The translations under genes were made by a program, and so were the position numbers. Positions 24,221 to 33,364 of a stretch of 64,000 nt of DNA are shown here, in pieces; within the stretch, counting starts at the first letter, position 1, and every line of letters starts with the position of its first letter. The stretch is from an uncultured Bacteroidia bacterium. GTDB taxonomy: Bacteria; Bacteroidota; Bacteroidia; Bacteroidales; ML635J-15. The stretch is from the NCBI GenBank assembly GCA_902776565.1, contig CACYQN010000006.1:1-64000 (forward strand), read 5' to 3'. The notes under the pieces were generated by a model that had not been told where the DNA came from, did not search any database, and worked only from the letters and a program-made list of their open reading frames with translations.

Positions 24221-25534
24221 TTACAACGAGTTCAAAAACTTCAGATACACATTTTCGTACCAACTTTTGAACTCTCCAAACATCGTGGTATTATGCCACA
24301 GCATAACAAAGTTGCCCTCAACGACCTTGCACCTTTCGTAAAGTCGGGAAATATTTGCAAAAGCTTCTTCCTCAGTCAATTCGCGATACTGGAACAAAGT
24401 AGTATCCATCGCAACCAACGGATGTTCAACAACTTCCAACGCGCAATCGTTTTCAATGTCGTACAATGGATACGGATGGCAAGTTCCGCACCTAAAGCCC
24501 TCACGTTCAGGGAATCCCAATGTAGAATCGCTACGAATGCCACGCTCCTGCCAAACCTGCGGAGTCTTGCGAACATCAAAGCGCAAGAAATGCTGGCGAA
24601 CTGCCGAAATCTCACAACCACACACCGTCTCAAGCCGACTTTTCTCCGTTGAAAATATGATTTTGTCATCAAAAGAATCATAGCCTCCGTGCAGCCCGAC
24701 GGTCACACCTTGCGACTGCAAATCCTTAATGCACGCACACGACTTTGGCGAAAGAATATTGTATGTGGAATCAAAGTCTTTACTTCGTAACGACTTGAAA
24801 TAAAATATAGAATTTAATTTATTCTCAACAGAAACTTTAAATAGTTTATACACCGCCGAAACATACGGGTCGCGCCGAAAATCGCGCAGAGATTTCATGT
24901 ATTCAGCCAACGATTTGCACGACAAGCGCAGACTTTTTCGCTTGAACAAGTCGCCAGCGATAGTCTTTACTGCCTTCGGAAAGCTCGGAAAGCGGAACAG
25001 AAAATCAATGTCATGAGTTGGAATAAACTTTGGTTCTCGCTTGTCTATCACAAAGTTAGGAAAACTTTCTTGCACAAACTTTCGCAACAGCATTGCATAT
25101 TCGTCAACTATAGGAACATCAACGAGTTCATATTTCGAGCAAAGACTATCGGAATAGCAGAAACGACCGTATTTGTCACGACGCTCGGTCATCGTCTCCT
25201 CGTAGCGCGAAAGCAGAAGGAAAGAAATCGTCAGCATGTCGAAATTTACACGCACAATCTTGTCCTCACAGGAAAACAACGGCATATTTTCTGCTAACGA
25301 AAATACTTTAAGTGTTACTTTACCTTCATACGATTTAACATTTGAATATAAAGCTTTTCCCGAATACAATAATTCTATATTAGAATCGTCAGGAGCATTA
25401 AATTTCACGACAATTCCAGAGTCAACAACAAGCGTTGGAACATCACTAATTTCAACACGGCATTCCTTCTGCGGAAACGCAATGTCGGCAATGCATTTGA
25501 TGGTATATTCTATGGCATTATTCGTTAAAACCAT
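24221..25534 (-). CDS. Polysaccharide deacetylase-like protein
   Basis: A 437-residue soluble protein with no signal peptide. The second half contains carbohydrate-esterase-4-like pieces: PTHDIDFLFR (metal-binding His-Asp), VGLHGGYDSF (H), and VVEHPLVAMD/VMLWHNTTM near the end. The N-terminal ~170 residues are an additional domain (DUF7033-like) often found before such deacetylases in surface-polysaccharide loci. The substrate is unknown. It is a monocistronic gene divergent from the lipid kinase. Confidence 0.75.
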   Translation of the reverse strand: MVLTNNAIEYTIKCIADIAFPQKECRVEISDVPTLVVDSGIVVKFNAPDDSNIELLYSGKALYSNVKSYEGKVTLKVFSLAENMPLFSCEDKIVRVNFDMLTISFLLLSRYEETMTERRDKYGRFCYSDSLCSKYELVDVPIVDEYAMLLRKFVQESFPNFVIDKREPKFIPTHDIDFLFRFPSFPKAVKTIAGDLFKRKSLRLSCKSLAEYMKSLRDFRRDPYVSAVYKLFKVSVENKLNSIFYFKSLRSKDFDSTYNILSPKSCACIKDLQSQGVTVGLHGGYDSFDDKIIFSTEKSRLETVCGCEISAVRQHFLRFDVRKTPQVWQERGIRSDSTLGFPEREGFRCGTCHPYPLYDIENDCALEVVEHPLVAMDTTLFQYRELTEEEAFANISRLYERCKVVEGNFVMLWHNTTMFGEFKSWYENVYLKFLNSL

Positions 25535-25677
25535 TGATAGTCAAGATAATAAACCGTCTTTCCAATCAGCAGGCAAAAATCCGTCACAAAGGTAATATTT
25601 TTGTTAATAAACTATCTCAACAAAAGAATAGCAACCGCAATAATTTAATTATTTTCGCAAAAATTATCATACGAACA

Positions 25678-26562
25678 ATGGACGACAAGGAAAAAGTACT
25701 GATAATCATCAACCCTGTTTCGGGCACTGGCAAGCAGAAGTCGGCGCTAAAGGCTATTGAGCGAGGCATCGACCGCATAAATTTCGACTACGAAATAGCT
25801 GAAACTCAATATGCTGGACATGCAACCGAACTTGCCAGACAAGCCGCATCCAACGGCTATGACATAGTTGTTGCCGTTGGCGGTGACGGAACCGTAAACG
25901 AAGTTGCTGCCGGACTTGTCGATACACAAACCAAAATGGGCATAATCCCCTGTGGCTCAGGAAATGGACTTGCACGAAGCCTAAAAATACCAGTCTCCAG
26001 GACCAAAGCCGTCGAAGTTCTAAACGAAAACAGAATGAAGCGCATTGACACAATGTCGGTCAACGGAAATTTCTGCGCCAGCATTGCTGGAATCGGATTC
26101 GACGCATTGATAGCCAAAGAGTTCCAAGAAAAGCCGAAGAACACCAGAGGACTTCACTCCTATGTTCAACTTATCGCCACAAAGTACCCGACCTACAAAG
26201 CAAACGAATACAAGATTGAAATCGACGGACAAAGCTCGCTACACAAAGCAATGTTTATCTGCCTTGCCAATGCTAACCAATTCGGGTACAATGCAATAGT
26301 GTCGCCAAACTCAAGAATCGACGACGGTCTTATCGATGTTTGCATCGTGAAAAACATCCCATTAATCACAGCTCCGCACACAGCAATGCTGCTGCTTACC
26401 AACAATCTAGACCACTCGCATCGAGTAAAAATCCTACAGGGAAAATCTATCAAGATATACAACAACATAAACGAGTACGCCAACATCGACGGAGAAGCAA
26501 AGAAAGTCGGCAAAACAGTTGACATAACCATAAAACACAAATCGTTAATGGTAATATGCTAA
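25678..26562 (+). CDS. Diacylglycerol/lipid kinase family protein
   Basis: A 294-residue enzyme of the DAGK/YegS/sphingosine-kinase family, which phosphorylates lipids with ATP. The nucleotide motif is VGGDGTVNE (67-75), preceded by NPVSGTGKQ (12-20), with PCGSGNGLARSL after it. The start is the ATG at MDDKEKVL; in-frame codons upstream have no family similarity. It overlaps the next gene by 7 bp. Confidence 0.93.
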   Translation: MDDKEKVLIIINPVSGTGKQKSALKAIERGIDRINFDYEIAETQYAGHATELARQAASNGYDIVVAVGGDGTVNEVAAGLVDTQTKMGIIPCGSGNGLARSLKIPVSRTKAVEVLNENRMKRIDTMSVNGNFCASIAGIGFDALIAKEFQEKPKNTRGLHSYVQLIATKYPTYKANEYKIEIDGQSSLHKAMFICLANANQFGYNAIVSPNSRIDDGLIDVCIVKNIPLITAPHTAMLLLTNNLDHSHRVKILQGKSIKIYNNINEYANIDGEAKKVGKTVDITIKHKSLMVIC

Positions 26563-27218
26563 ACAATCGCTTCATATTTATTTTGTTGCTCGCACTCACA
26601 TTTTTCGGCAACGCTACGGCACAGGAAACCGAAAAAGAAACCGTGCGGTACGACTATTCGTTCGAGTTCAAAAACGGCGTTTACACTTCATTCTACTCTT
26701 TCCGCAACAACTCCCCGATTCCGTTCTCGCGCTTCGTCTCGCCAGCCTACGACGACGACTTTTTCAAGAAGTTACTTCATTGTGAAACAATTAGTTACTA
26801 TGACGAAAACGGAACTCTCAACGAAATTCCTCGCAAACTCATCTGGGGCTACGCAAACAACGGAAAACCAAACATTTACTGGAACAACAAATTCAACCTC
26901 ATACCTTACATCGGAACAATTTCGCATTTTGTATCTACCGAACTTGTAACGCACTACACGGGCGGGACAATGATGTACGACCCAATGTATATTCCTTCTA
27001 CACAGTCATATACAACCGAGGAGTTAGTGCATTACTTTATCAACATGAACACTGGTGAAATCATCTCGTATGGCAGCAAAAATCTGCTGGAACTGATAAA
27101 GGACGATACCGAACTATACAACGAATACTCAAAACTTGGCAAACGAAAACGCATAAAAAGCATAATGGAATATGTACAGAAATACAACAGAAAACACCCT
27201 ATCTATTTCAATAAATAA
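26556..27218 (+). CDS. Exported protein of unknown function
   Basis: A 220-residue protein with a clear signal peptide (FIFILLLALTFFGNATAQ). The mature part has no family I can name; it is aromatic-rich, with an RYDYSFEFKNGVYTSFYSF start and a basic helical end. It overlaps the lipid kinase by 7 bp and is followed 10 bp later by another secreted protein, so the three plus folC form one operon. Periplasmic or surface location is inferred. Confidence 0.65.
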   Translation: MLNNRFIFILLLALTFFGNATAQETEKETVRYDYSFEFKNGVYTSFYSFRNNSPIPFSRFVSPAYDDDFFKKLLHCETISYYDENGTLNEIPRKLIWGYANNGKPNIYWNNKFNLIPYIGTISHFVSTELVTHYTGGTMMYDPMYIPSTQSYTTEELVHYFINMNTGEIISYGSKNLLELIKDDTELYNEYSKLGKRKRIKSIMEYVQKYNRKHPIYFNK

Positions 27219-27228
27219 CACACTGACA

Positions 27229-28083
27229 ATGAAACGATTAACCATACTACTTATAATATTAGCTACCGCATTGCAGGCTTTTTCGCAGATAAAGATACCG
27301 ATGGGAAACAAGTCCGAAGTGGAAAAATTCTACAAGACAACCACTTATGTCGTTATGAAAAACGAATTCATGAGCGACTACAACGATGCAATCAAGGTAG
27401 CCGTAGAGAAACATTGGACAGCCACACCTGTCAAATATGTAAAAGCCAGCGAGTTCGAGAAGTTACGCCACGACGACGACAAATCATTCCTTGTGATAAA
27501 CATTGCGTATTTCGACGGCGACGATGCAAGATTTGAGTTTCTGATTTTGTCGCTTGGCGGAAGCAAGTACAAGACAGTCAACGACATGCCCACCCTATGC
27601 GCCGTTCCGCTATGCTACTACGACGACGAAGACGAGGACAAATACACTTACAAGCTCGGCGCAATGCTGAAACACTGCCAGACGCACGTAGCACTATGCC
27701 GTGAGCATCCCGAACTTACAAAGGAAACTATCCTCAACTACTACACCGACAATACCGGCAATCTTGCCGACAAGACATTATACCTACTAAAAGACGATGT
27801 ATCAGATGATTTGCGTAGCAATTCCGCACTTAAGTCGGCATATCCTTACAATGTTGAATTCGCCACCGCAGAACAAATCGAGGAGCTAACAAAGGCCAAC
27901 GACGACAAGGCTCTTATCGCACACATTATCAACCCATACGATGGCGACGGACAACCATACTGCATCAAGCTAATAATCGACGTAAGCAAAGGAATGCTAT
28001 ATTACTACGACTTTCAGAAACTGAAGAAAAACACAATAGGACACATCACGTCCGACGACCTCAAAAAACTATCAAAGAAATGA
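27229..28083 (+). CDS. Exported protein of unknown function
   Basis: A 284-residue secreted protein. It starts at MKRLTILLIILATALQAFSQ, a type I signal peptide; 19 in-frame codons upstream are not used. The mature part is Asp/Lys-rich, with two similar halves: TTYVVMKNEFMSDYNDAIK...KYVKASEFEKL and TLYLLKDDVSDDLRSNSALK...EFATAEQIEEL, suggesting an internal duplication. It overlaps folC by 4 bp (ATGA). Function unknown. Confidence 0.65.
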   Translation: MKRLTILLIILATALQAFSQIKIPMGNKSEVEKFYKTTTYVVMKNEFMSDYNDAIKVAVEKHWTATPVKYVKASEFEKLRHDDDKSFLVINIAYFDGDDARFEFLILSLGGSKYKTVNDMPTLCAVPLCYYDDEDEDKYTYKLGAMLKHCQTHVALCREHPELTKETILNYYTDNTGNLADKTLYLLKDDVSDDLRSNSALKSAYPYNVEFATAEQIEELTKANDDKALIAHIINPYDGDGQPYCIKLIIDVSKGMLYYYDFQKLKKNTIGHITSDDLKKLSKK

Positions 28084-29402
28084 ACTATCAGGAAGCAATT
28101 GACTTTATGTTCAGCTCGTTGCCTATGTACCAGCGAGTTGGCAAAGCTGCATACAAGGCAAACTTAGACAACACTCTGGCTCTCGACGAATATTTCGGAC
28201 ATCCGCACAAGTCGTTCAAGACCATACATGTAGCCGGTACAAACGGCAAAGGTTCCGTTTCGCACTCGCTGGCGGCAATTCTGCAGTCGGCAGGCTACAA
28301 GACAGGACTTTACACCTCGCCTCACCTTGTCGATTACCGCGAACGCATCCGCATTAACGGCGAAATGATTTCGAAGGATTATGTCTGCGACTTCATAAAC
28401 GACAACCAAGAAATCATCGGAAAACTGAAGCCATCGTTTTTTGAAATGTCTGTCGCCCTGGCATTCAAGTACTTTGCCGACATGAAGGTCGATGTCGCTG
28501 TGATTGAAGTCGGCATGGGCGGACGGCTCGACTCCACCAACATCATCACGCCCGAACTTTCGGTAATCACCAACATAAGCTTCGACCATACGCAGTTTCT
28601 TGGCAACACACTTCCACTAATCGCTGGCGAAAAAGCAGGAATCATAAAGCCAGGCATTCCCGTCGTAATCGGACAAACCCACGCCGAGACAAAAGACGTC
28701 TTCCTTGCAAAAGCTAAGGAGCAAAACTCGCCTATCACGTTTGCCGACAAGGAGATAAAGGTTGAGAAAGCCAAAGTTGCCGACAATCACAAGTATGCCG
28801 AATACCTGATTAACAACGCGGAAACCATCAAATTCGACCTCTTCGGCGAATACCAGACCAAGAATCTCGCCACCATACTCGAAGCAGCAAAACAGCTTAA
28901 AAATCGTGGATTTGCAATAGACGACAAGAACATTTCCGAAGCACTGCAGAACGTAAAAGGTCTTACAGGCTTGCACGGACGATGGGAAATACTCTCCGAC
29001 TCTCTGCTAACAATCTGCGACACAGGCCATAACATTGATGGACTGTCGTATGTGACCGCACAACTAAAGGCTATTAAATGTCCGCAACTGCACATTGTGC
29101 TGGGCTTTGTCAACGACAAGGACGTGGAGCATGTGATGCCGCTTTTCCCGAAAGACGCGCAGTATTATTTCACGCAAGCCGACATTCCACGGGCCATGCC
29201 AGCCGAGCAGGTTAAAGCCTACGGAGAAAAGTTCGGCTTGAGAGGAGAAATTTACGAAAATGTTCCCTCCGCCTACGAATCTGCGAAGAAAAATGCCTCG
29301 TCAGACGACACAATTTTCATTGGCGGAAGCACTTTTATCGTCGGAGACTACTTTAAACACTATGGTTTTCAATATGATAAAAGATTTTTGAAAAATTATT
29401 GA
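28080..29402 (+). CDS. folC: Folylpolyglutamate synthase / dihydrofolate synthase
   Basis: A 440-residue ligase adding glutamate to folates. The P-loop is VAGTNGKGSVSH (51-62); SPHLVDYRERIRING follows (the Ser-Pro-His folate motif). The Mur-ligase-like centre has EVGMGGRLDSTN and ITNISFDHTQFLG. The C-terminal domain includes LHGRWE and DTGHN. Translationally coupled to the preceding secreted-protein gene. Together with folD and the cyclo-ligase it covers folate handling in the window. Confidence 0.96.
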   Translation: MNYQEAIDFMFSSLPMYQRVGKAAYKANLDNTLALDEYFGHPHKSFKTIHVAGTNGKGSVSHSLAAILQSAGYKTGLYTSPHLVDYRERIRINGEMISKDYVCDFINDNQEIIGKLKPSFFEMSVALAFKYFADMKVDVAVIEVGMGGRLDSTNIITPELSVITNISFDHTQFLGNTLPLIAGEKAGIIKPGIPVVIGQTHAETKDVFLAKAKEQNSPITFADKEIKVEKAKVADNHKYAEYLINNAETIKFDLFGEYQTKNLATILEAAKQLKNRGFAIDDKNISEALQNVKGLTGLHGRWEILSDSLLTICDTGHNIDGLSYVTAQLKAIKCPQLHIVLGFVNDKDVEHVMPLFPKDAQYYFTQADIPRAMPAEQVKAYGEKFGLRGEIYENVPSAYESAKKNASSDDTIFIGGSTFIVGDYFKHYGFQYDKRFLKNY

Positions 29403-29408
29403 TTTTAT

Positions 29409-29439
29409 TTTGTCAGTTCGGAAATTTGCAATACTTTTG
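29409..29439 (+). promoter_or_regulatory. tRNA-Val promoter
   Basis: TTTG-N19-TACTTTTG, an exact match to the Bacteroidota -33/-7 consensus spacing, 15 bp before the tRNA 5' end. Confidence 0.75.
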
Positions 29440-29454
29440 CACCGCTAATGACAA

Positions 29455-29529
29455 GGGAGCATAGCTCAGCTGGTTCAGAGCACCTGCCTTACAAGCAGGG
29501 GGTCATAGGTTCGAATCCTATTGTTCCCA
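29455..29529 (+). tRNA. tRNA-Val (anticodon UAC)
   Basis: A full cloverleaf. The acceptor stem pairs GGGAGCA with TGTTCCC, discriminator A. The anticodon stem CCTGC/GCAGG holds the loop CTTACAA, so the anticodon is TAC, reading GUA. The T loop is GGTTCGAATCC. CCA is not encoded. Confidence 0.95.
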
Positions 29530-29535
29530 CAGAGA

Positions 29536-29559
29536 AGCCACAGACAATGTGGCTTTTTT
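29536..29559 (+). terminator. tRNA-Val terminator
   Basis: AGCCACA/TGTGGCT stem followed by T6, right after the tRNA. Confidence 0.85.
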
Positions 29560-29700
29560 CATGTGCATACCTCAAGTTATATTAATAAAAATCAGAAAGC
29601 AAACTTATTACACTCCACCAAATTAGTATTTACCAGTGATTTTTTTCAAGCATCCCTATCTTTTAGGCAGGTGGTAAATTGGGGCAAAAAGAGTGAAAAA

Positions 29701-29796
29701 GGCGCACAAAGTATGCACATATATTTGTACACACCACAAGATTACACATACTTGACCATCAAAAAGAGCAACATAGGTTCTAACCCTTGTGCGCCA
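29701..29796 (+). other. Degenerate tRNA-3'-end-like segment
   Basis: CATAGGTTCTAACCCTTGTG (29772-29791) followed by CGCCAC resembles the 3' end of tRNA-Val at 29505-29530 (CATAGGTTCGAATCCTATTG, then TTCCCAC). GGCGCACAAAG at 29701 pairs with the CTTGTGCGCC at 29786-29795, as an acceptor stem would. No complete cloverleaf can be drawn. It may be a decayed tRNA or an att-type duplication left by an integrated element. The rest of 29560-29700 holds nothing recognisable. Confidence 0.35.
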
Positions 29797-29801
29797 CAAA
29801 A

Positions 29802-29827
29802 AAAGCGGTCAAAATATCGACCGCTTT
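29802..29827. terminator. Terminator after the GIY-YIG/DUF2075 gene
   Basis: AAAGCGGTC/GACCGCTTT perfect 9-bp stem, A-rich and T-rich flanks; it can act for the minus-strand gene and possibly both ways. Confidence 0.75.
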
Positions 29828-29835
29828 AATCGTAA

Positions 29836-31770
29836 TCATGGCATGAGCATTGTCGATGAGAATACTTGTTTGAGATAATCCTGCATATTCTTATTGTACG
29901 CCCACATATAACATCCACGTATACCTCGAGTCAAAAGCACATTATACACATTGAGTACATCCTCAGTGATTTGTTTTTCTCTTGACGCAATTTGCGCAGG
30001 AGTCATTGTTTCCCGCTTGCGCTTGTCAACTACAGATGCATTGCTTAAAGAGTTCTTGTCTGCAATTTTATCATAATTAACGATGATTTCTCCTTTTTCA
30101 GGGTCGAAATCTATTTCCGGACCGAAAATCACTCCTATATAATTGAAATCAAATCCCTGAGTAGTATGTACACAACCTATTTCATGCGGGTCACATTCTA
30201 CCATCCATCTGTCTGGATCAATATTTCTAACATATTCGTGCTTCCCAATAGAAATCTTACCATCTTTAGGACTCAATGTCTTGATATAGTGGGCTGTGCG
30301 GGCTGGAAAATTTTTCGGGTCGTTCCAATTCAGAGGAAATGTCTTTTTTGCATTGTCGTACCTTTTAGCCACCCACTGCCATCCGAACCCTGTTGCAACC
30401 CTGCACAACTTGTTAGTAACGTCTAGATTACAAATTTCGTCAATCATATCAACAGCAAAATCGAACACTTGAATATCGTACGACCCCACATCCGGACGGG
30501 TTGGAATAGTTCCTTTCGGGTTAAGCAACTGCCTTATGAAATCCGTATACAAGCTGCCTCCATTGCAACGCATCTGGCCTTTCAATTCAAATTTTTCAGG
30601 CGCAACTCCAACCCTCTTAAAAGCATAATCCCTTTCGACAATTGTAATATCACTATCACGCACGGTCTGGCCTTCGTCAAAAACCATGACCACGCATTTG
30701 GACTTCTTAAGCAACCAATCCAATTGTGTGTATCTACCTAAAACATCCGATTGTGCACCAAAAAGTTTGGCATTTGTATCTTTAAATATTTTTTGAGTAT
30801 TTCCTATTGGTGAATGTGCCAACCTATGCGCCTCGTCAACGAAAATAACATCATAATAATCATCGCATTCCTTTGAAATATCGATGGGTTTAACCACATT
30901 GTATCTCCTAATGCCACATGCACTAACAGCAGTTTTAATTGTACTTTGCAAAGCCCCCATCGGACAGACATAGGCAACCTTTAATGGAGATTTTTCAGAT
31001 ATTTTGCAAATACCCTTTTTCAAATCAACCAATTTCTGCCATACTTCATCAGCCTTTCCCGTCTTTGTGGAGATTTTTCCGCCAGTTGTGGGCAGCGGCG
31101 GATTCTTAAGCATATGAAACATATGCATCATTACAATTGATTTTCCTGTTCCGGGTCCCCCCTGCACCATAGCGACATATTTTTCCCCTCTACCTAAGGA
31201 ACCCAAAATCTCATTGAGAATATCCACACACACATCGTTCTGTTCCACAGTGAGCGAAGTATAAGGGGAAAACTTGAACAATTCACTGTTGACCAACTCA
31301 TTATAGTCTTTATTAATTGTCAACTTTCCACTTTTCTTCAAATCTTGCCATATATCTTGGACTAACTTCTGATAATATGCCCTATCATAGTAGTCATGTG
31401 CATCAGACTGACCTTCATTTGCATTCTGCAGGTCGTAATACCCATCCGCAGCAAACAAGTTGATAAGCGTTTGCTCAATATCCAACACAGCAGACTTGTT
31501 GTATGTGGGGTCAAAAATAATTTTTGCTTTGTTAAAGCAATTCCTGATTGTATTGTCAACATGGTTACGCATTCTATGAGATGCACTTGTTGACTCCCCA
31601 ACATATAAGTTTTTATCACCTGGCGTATCATTAGATAATATATATACAACTGGCCAGTTTGCACCAAGCAACTCACTTGAAAGTGACTTTATTGGCTCCA
31701 GATCCTTTTTAGGTGTGCCTTTATGACAACAGGCTGGATGAAAATCGAATTCCTTTATATTAAAACTCAT
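29836..31770 (-). CDS. GIY-YIG/DUF2075 helicase-like ATPase
   Basis: A 644-residue protein. Residues ~38-110 are GIY-YIG-like (VVYILSND, NLYVGEST, HRMRNHVDN). From ~175 a DUF2075 (Schlafen group 3-like) helicase core follows: Walker A QGGPGTGKS (203-211), Walker B VIFVDEAHRLAH, LKGQMRCNG, and a late CVHTTQGFDFNYIGVIFG. It probably acts on nucleic acid; fusions of this type are often discussed as DNA repair or phage-defence proteins, which is inference here. It is a single gene with its own terminator, next to a tRNA and a tRNA-like remnant, a setting typical of acquired genes. Confidence 0.83.
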   Translation of the reverse strand: MSFNIKEFDFHPACCHKGTPKKDLEPIKSLSSELLGANWPVVYILSNDTPGDKNLYVGESTSASHRMRNHVDNTIRNCFNKAKIIFDPTYNKSAVLDIEQTLINLFAADGYYDLQNANEGQSDAHDYYDRAYYQKLVQDIWQDLKKSGKLTINKDYNELVNSELFKFSPYTSLTVEQNDVCVDILNEILGSLGRGEKYVAMVQGGPGTGKSIVMMHMFHMLKNPPLPTTGGKISTKTGKADEVWQKLVDLKKGICKISEKSPLKVAYVCPMGALQSTIKTAVSACGIRRYNVVKPIDISKECDDYYDVIFVDEAHRLAHSPIGNTQKIFKDTNAKLFGAQSDVLGRYTQLDWLLKKSKCVVMVFDEGQTVRDSDITIVERDYAFKRVGVAPEKFELKGQMRCNGGSLYTDFIRQLLNPKGTIPTRPDVGSYDIQVFDFAVDMIDEICNLDVTNKLCRVATGFGWQWVAKRYDNAKKTFPLNWNDPKNFPARTAHYIKTLSPKDGKISIGKHEYVRNIDPDRWMVECDPHEIGCVHTTQGFDFNYIGVIFGPEIDFDPEKGEIIVNYDKIADKNSLSNASVVDKRKRETMTPAQIASREKQITEDVLNVYNVLLTRGIRGCYMWAYNKNMQDYLKQVFSSTMLMP

Positions 31771-31953
31771 AACCTTGTTAAATTTTTATCTTCTGCAAAA
31801 GAACAAAAAAAATCGAAAAAACATTATTTTTTTTACTAACACTTCTGAAAATTTTTTACAAATACGATTTAGTTTGCTTGTTACATTTACACTCGTCTTA
31901 TCTTTTTAGTTATATTTGCGCCTAAATTTATTTAAACATCAAAATAACACACT

Positions 31954-32226
31954 ATGAACAACAAACTGGAAATAATAAGGTTAATATTATTAGCAATTAT
32001 TGCTGCCTGCTTAATAGTTTTATTAGTAAAAGCATTCGACAATGGCAAGCAGGATGTATATGTGTCTGGAGGTCATGTGGATGCCTCCGTATCGGGCTCT
32101 GTAGATGTCGACAATACGGTTGACATTAACATTGAGAGAATAAATGGGCACAGCGATGTGTTCTTCAACAATTATAGCAGAGGTGACAAGGAAAAATATT
32201 ACAGAATACCTGTTATCACACAATAG
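31954..32226 (+). CDS. Small single-pass membrane protein, unknown function
   Basis: A 90-residue protein: an N-terminal transmembrane helix (residues ~8-27, LILLAIIAACLIVLLV) and a short Val/Asp/Ser-rich extracytoplasmic tail (VSGGHVDASVSGSVDV) of likely beta structure. A TTG-N18-TATCTTTT promoter candidate lies at 31878-31906. No relatives recognised. Coding is supported by the coherent membrane helix and promoter. Confidence 0.6.
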   Translation: MNNKLEIIRLILLAIIAACLIVLLVKAFDNGKQDVYVSGGHVDASVSGSVDVDNTVDINIERINGHSDVFFNNYSRGDKEKYYRIPVITQ

Positions 32227-32286
32227 CAGGGAATTTTACCCATTAAAAATCTAACATCTGTAATTTTTAGCTTACGACCTCCAAAT

Positions 32287-32302
32287 CAAGGCTCCGGCCT
32301 TG
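32287..32302. other. CAAGGC-TCCG-GCCTTG hairpin (UNCG-type tetraloop)
   Basis: A perfect 6-bp stem closed by C(UCCG)G, an ultrastable RNA tetraloop type, 61 bp after the small membrane protein gene. There is no T-tract. Function unclear. Confidence 0.4.
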
Positions 32303-32395
32303 CATATTCCCCATCAATCAAAAAAAATCACCCCAAACCTTTTCCAATCTTACAATTAAACATTAACTTTGCGTACTCAAAAAAAACAGAAAGAT

Positions 32396-33265
32396 ATGCA
32401 ACTGATTGACGGAAACAAAATTGCAAAGGAAATAAAGGCTGAAATCGCCGAATCGACCAAGAAACTTATTGAAAAGACCGGCAAAACGCCAAAACTCACC
32501 GCCATTCTCGTCGGACACGATGGCGGCAGCGAATCGTATGTTAGCTTCAAGATGAAGGATTGTCAGGAAGTTGGATTCATCTCCGACCTTATCCGCTTCG
32601 AGGACGATGTTACCGAAAAGGAACTGCTCGACACTATCGAAAAGCTCAACAACGATGCAAGCGTAACTGGTTTCATCGTGCAACTACCTTTGCCAAAGCA
32701 CATCAACGAACAGAAGGTTATCGAAGCCATAAATCCAGAAAAGGATGTTGACGGCTTCCACCCGACAAATGTCGGCAAGATGACAATCGGTCTGCCATCG
32801 TTCGTATCGGCAACCCCGATGGGCATAACACTGCTGCTCAAGCGTTCGGGCATCGAAACCAGCGGAAAGAACTGCGTGGTGATAGGTCGCAGCAACATCG
32901 TGGGCCGACCGCTCAGCATCCTCATGTCGCAGAAGGAAATGAACTGCACCGTTACCGTTTGCCACAGCGCAACCAAGAACATGAAGGAAATCTGCGCCAA
33001 CGCCGACATTCTCATATCTGCAATGGGCAAACCCAACTTCGTAACTGCCGATATGGTGAAAGAAGGTGCTGTTGTAATCGATGTCGGCACAACCCGTATG
33101 CCATCAACCGAGACGAAGAGCGGATTCAAGCTCACCGGCGATGTCGATTTCAAGAATGTTGCCGACAAGTGCTCGTACATAACCCCCGTTCCTGGTGGCG
33201 TTGGTCCTATGACTCGTCTTTCGCTGCTACTCAACACATTGAAGGCAGCAGAAAAGACTTTCTAA
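32396..33265 (+). CDS. folD: Methylenetetrahydrofolate dehydrogenase/cyclohydrolase
   Basis: A 289-residue bifunctional enzyme: NADP-dependent oxidation of 5,10-methylene-THF and hydrolysis of 5,10-methenyl-THF. It starts at [10 protein letters not shown]; nine in-frame codons upstream overlap the promoter (TAACTTTG, 32365-32372). Signatures: [14 protein letters not shown] (catalytic Lys region), QLPLPKHI, and the nucleotide site GRSNIVGRP with [10 protein letters not shown] near the end. Length and motifs are complete. Confidence 0.96.
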   Translation: MQLIDGNKIAKEIKAEIAESTKKLIEKTGKTPKLTAILVGHDGGSESYVSFKMKDCQEVGFISDLIRFEDDVTEKELLDTIEKLNNDASVTGFIVQLPLPKHINEQKVIEAINPEKDVDGFHPTNVGKMTIGLPSFVSATPMGITLLLKRSGIETSGKNCVVIGRSNIVGRPLSILMSQKEMNCTVTVCHSATKNMKEICANADILISAMGKPNFVTADMVKEGAVVIDVGTTRMPSTETKSGFKLTGDVDFKNVADKCSYITPVPGGVGPMTRLSLLLNTLKAAEKTF

Positions 33266-33364
33266 TAATCTAAGGAGATCACGGACAGCTTGATTTTCAC
33301 GATTCCGCTTCGCATCATCGGAAAATCATAGCTTCCGAGATGACTACAAACCGCAATACAAACT

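Noticed and set aside
29521..29829. 102-codon frame after tRNA-Val
   Set aside because: It starts in the tRNA terminator and crosses the tRNA-like remnant and another hairpin; no coding signs.
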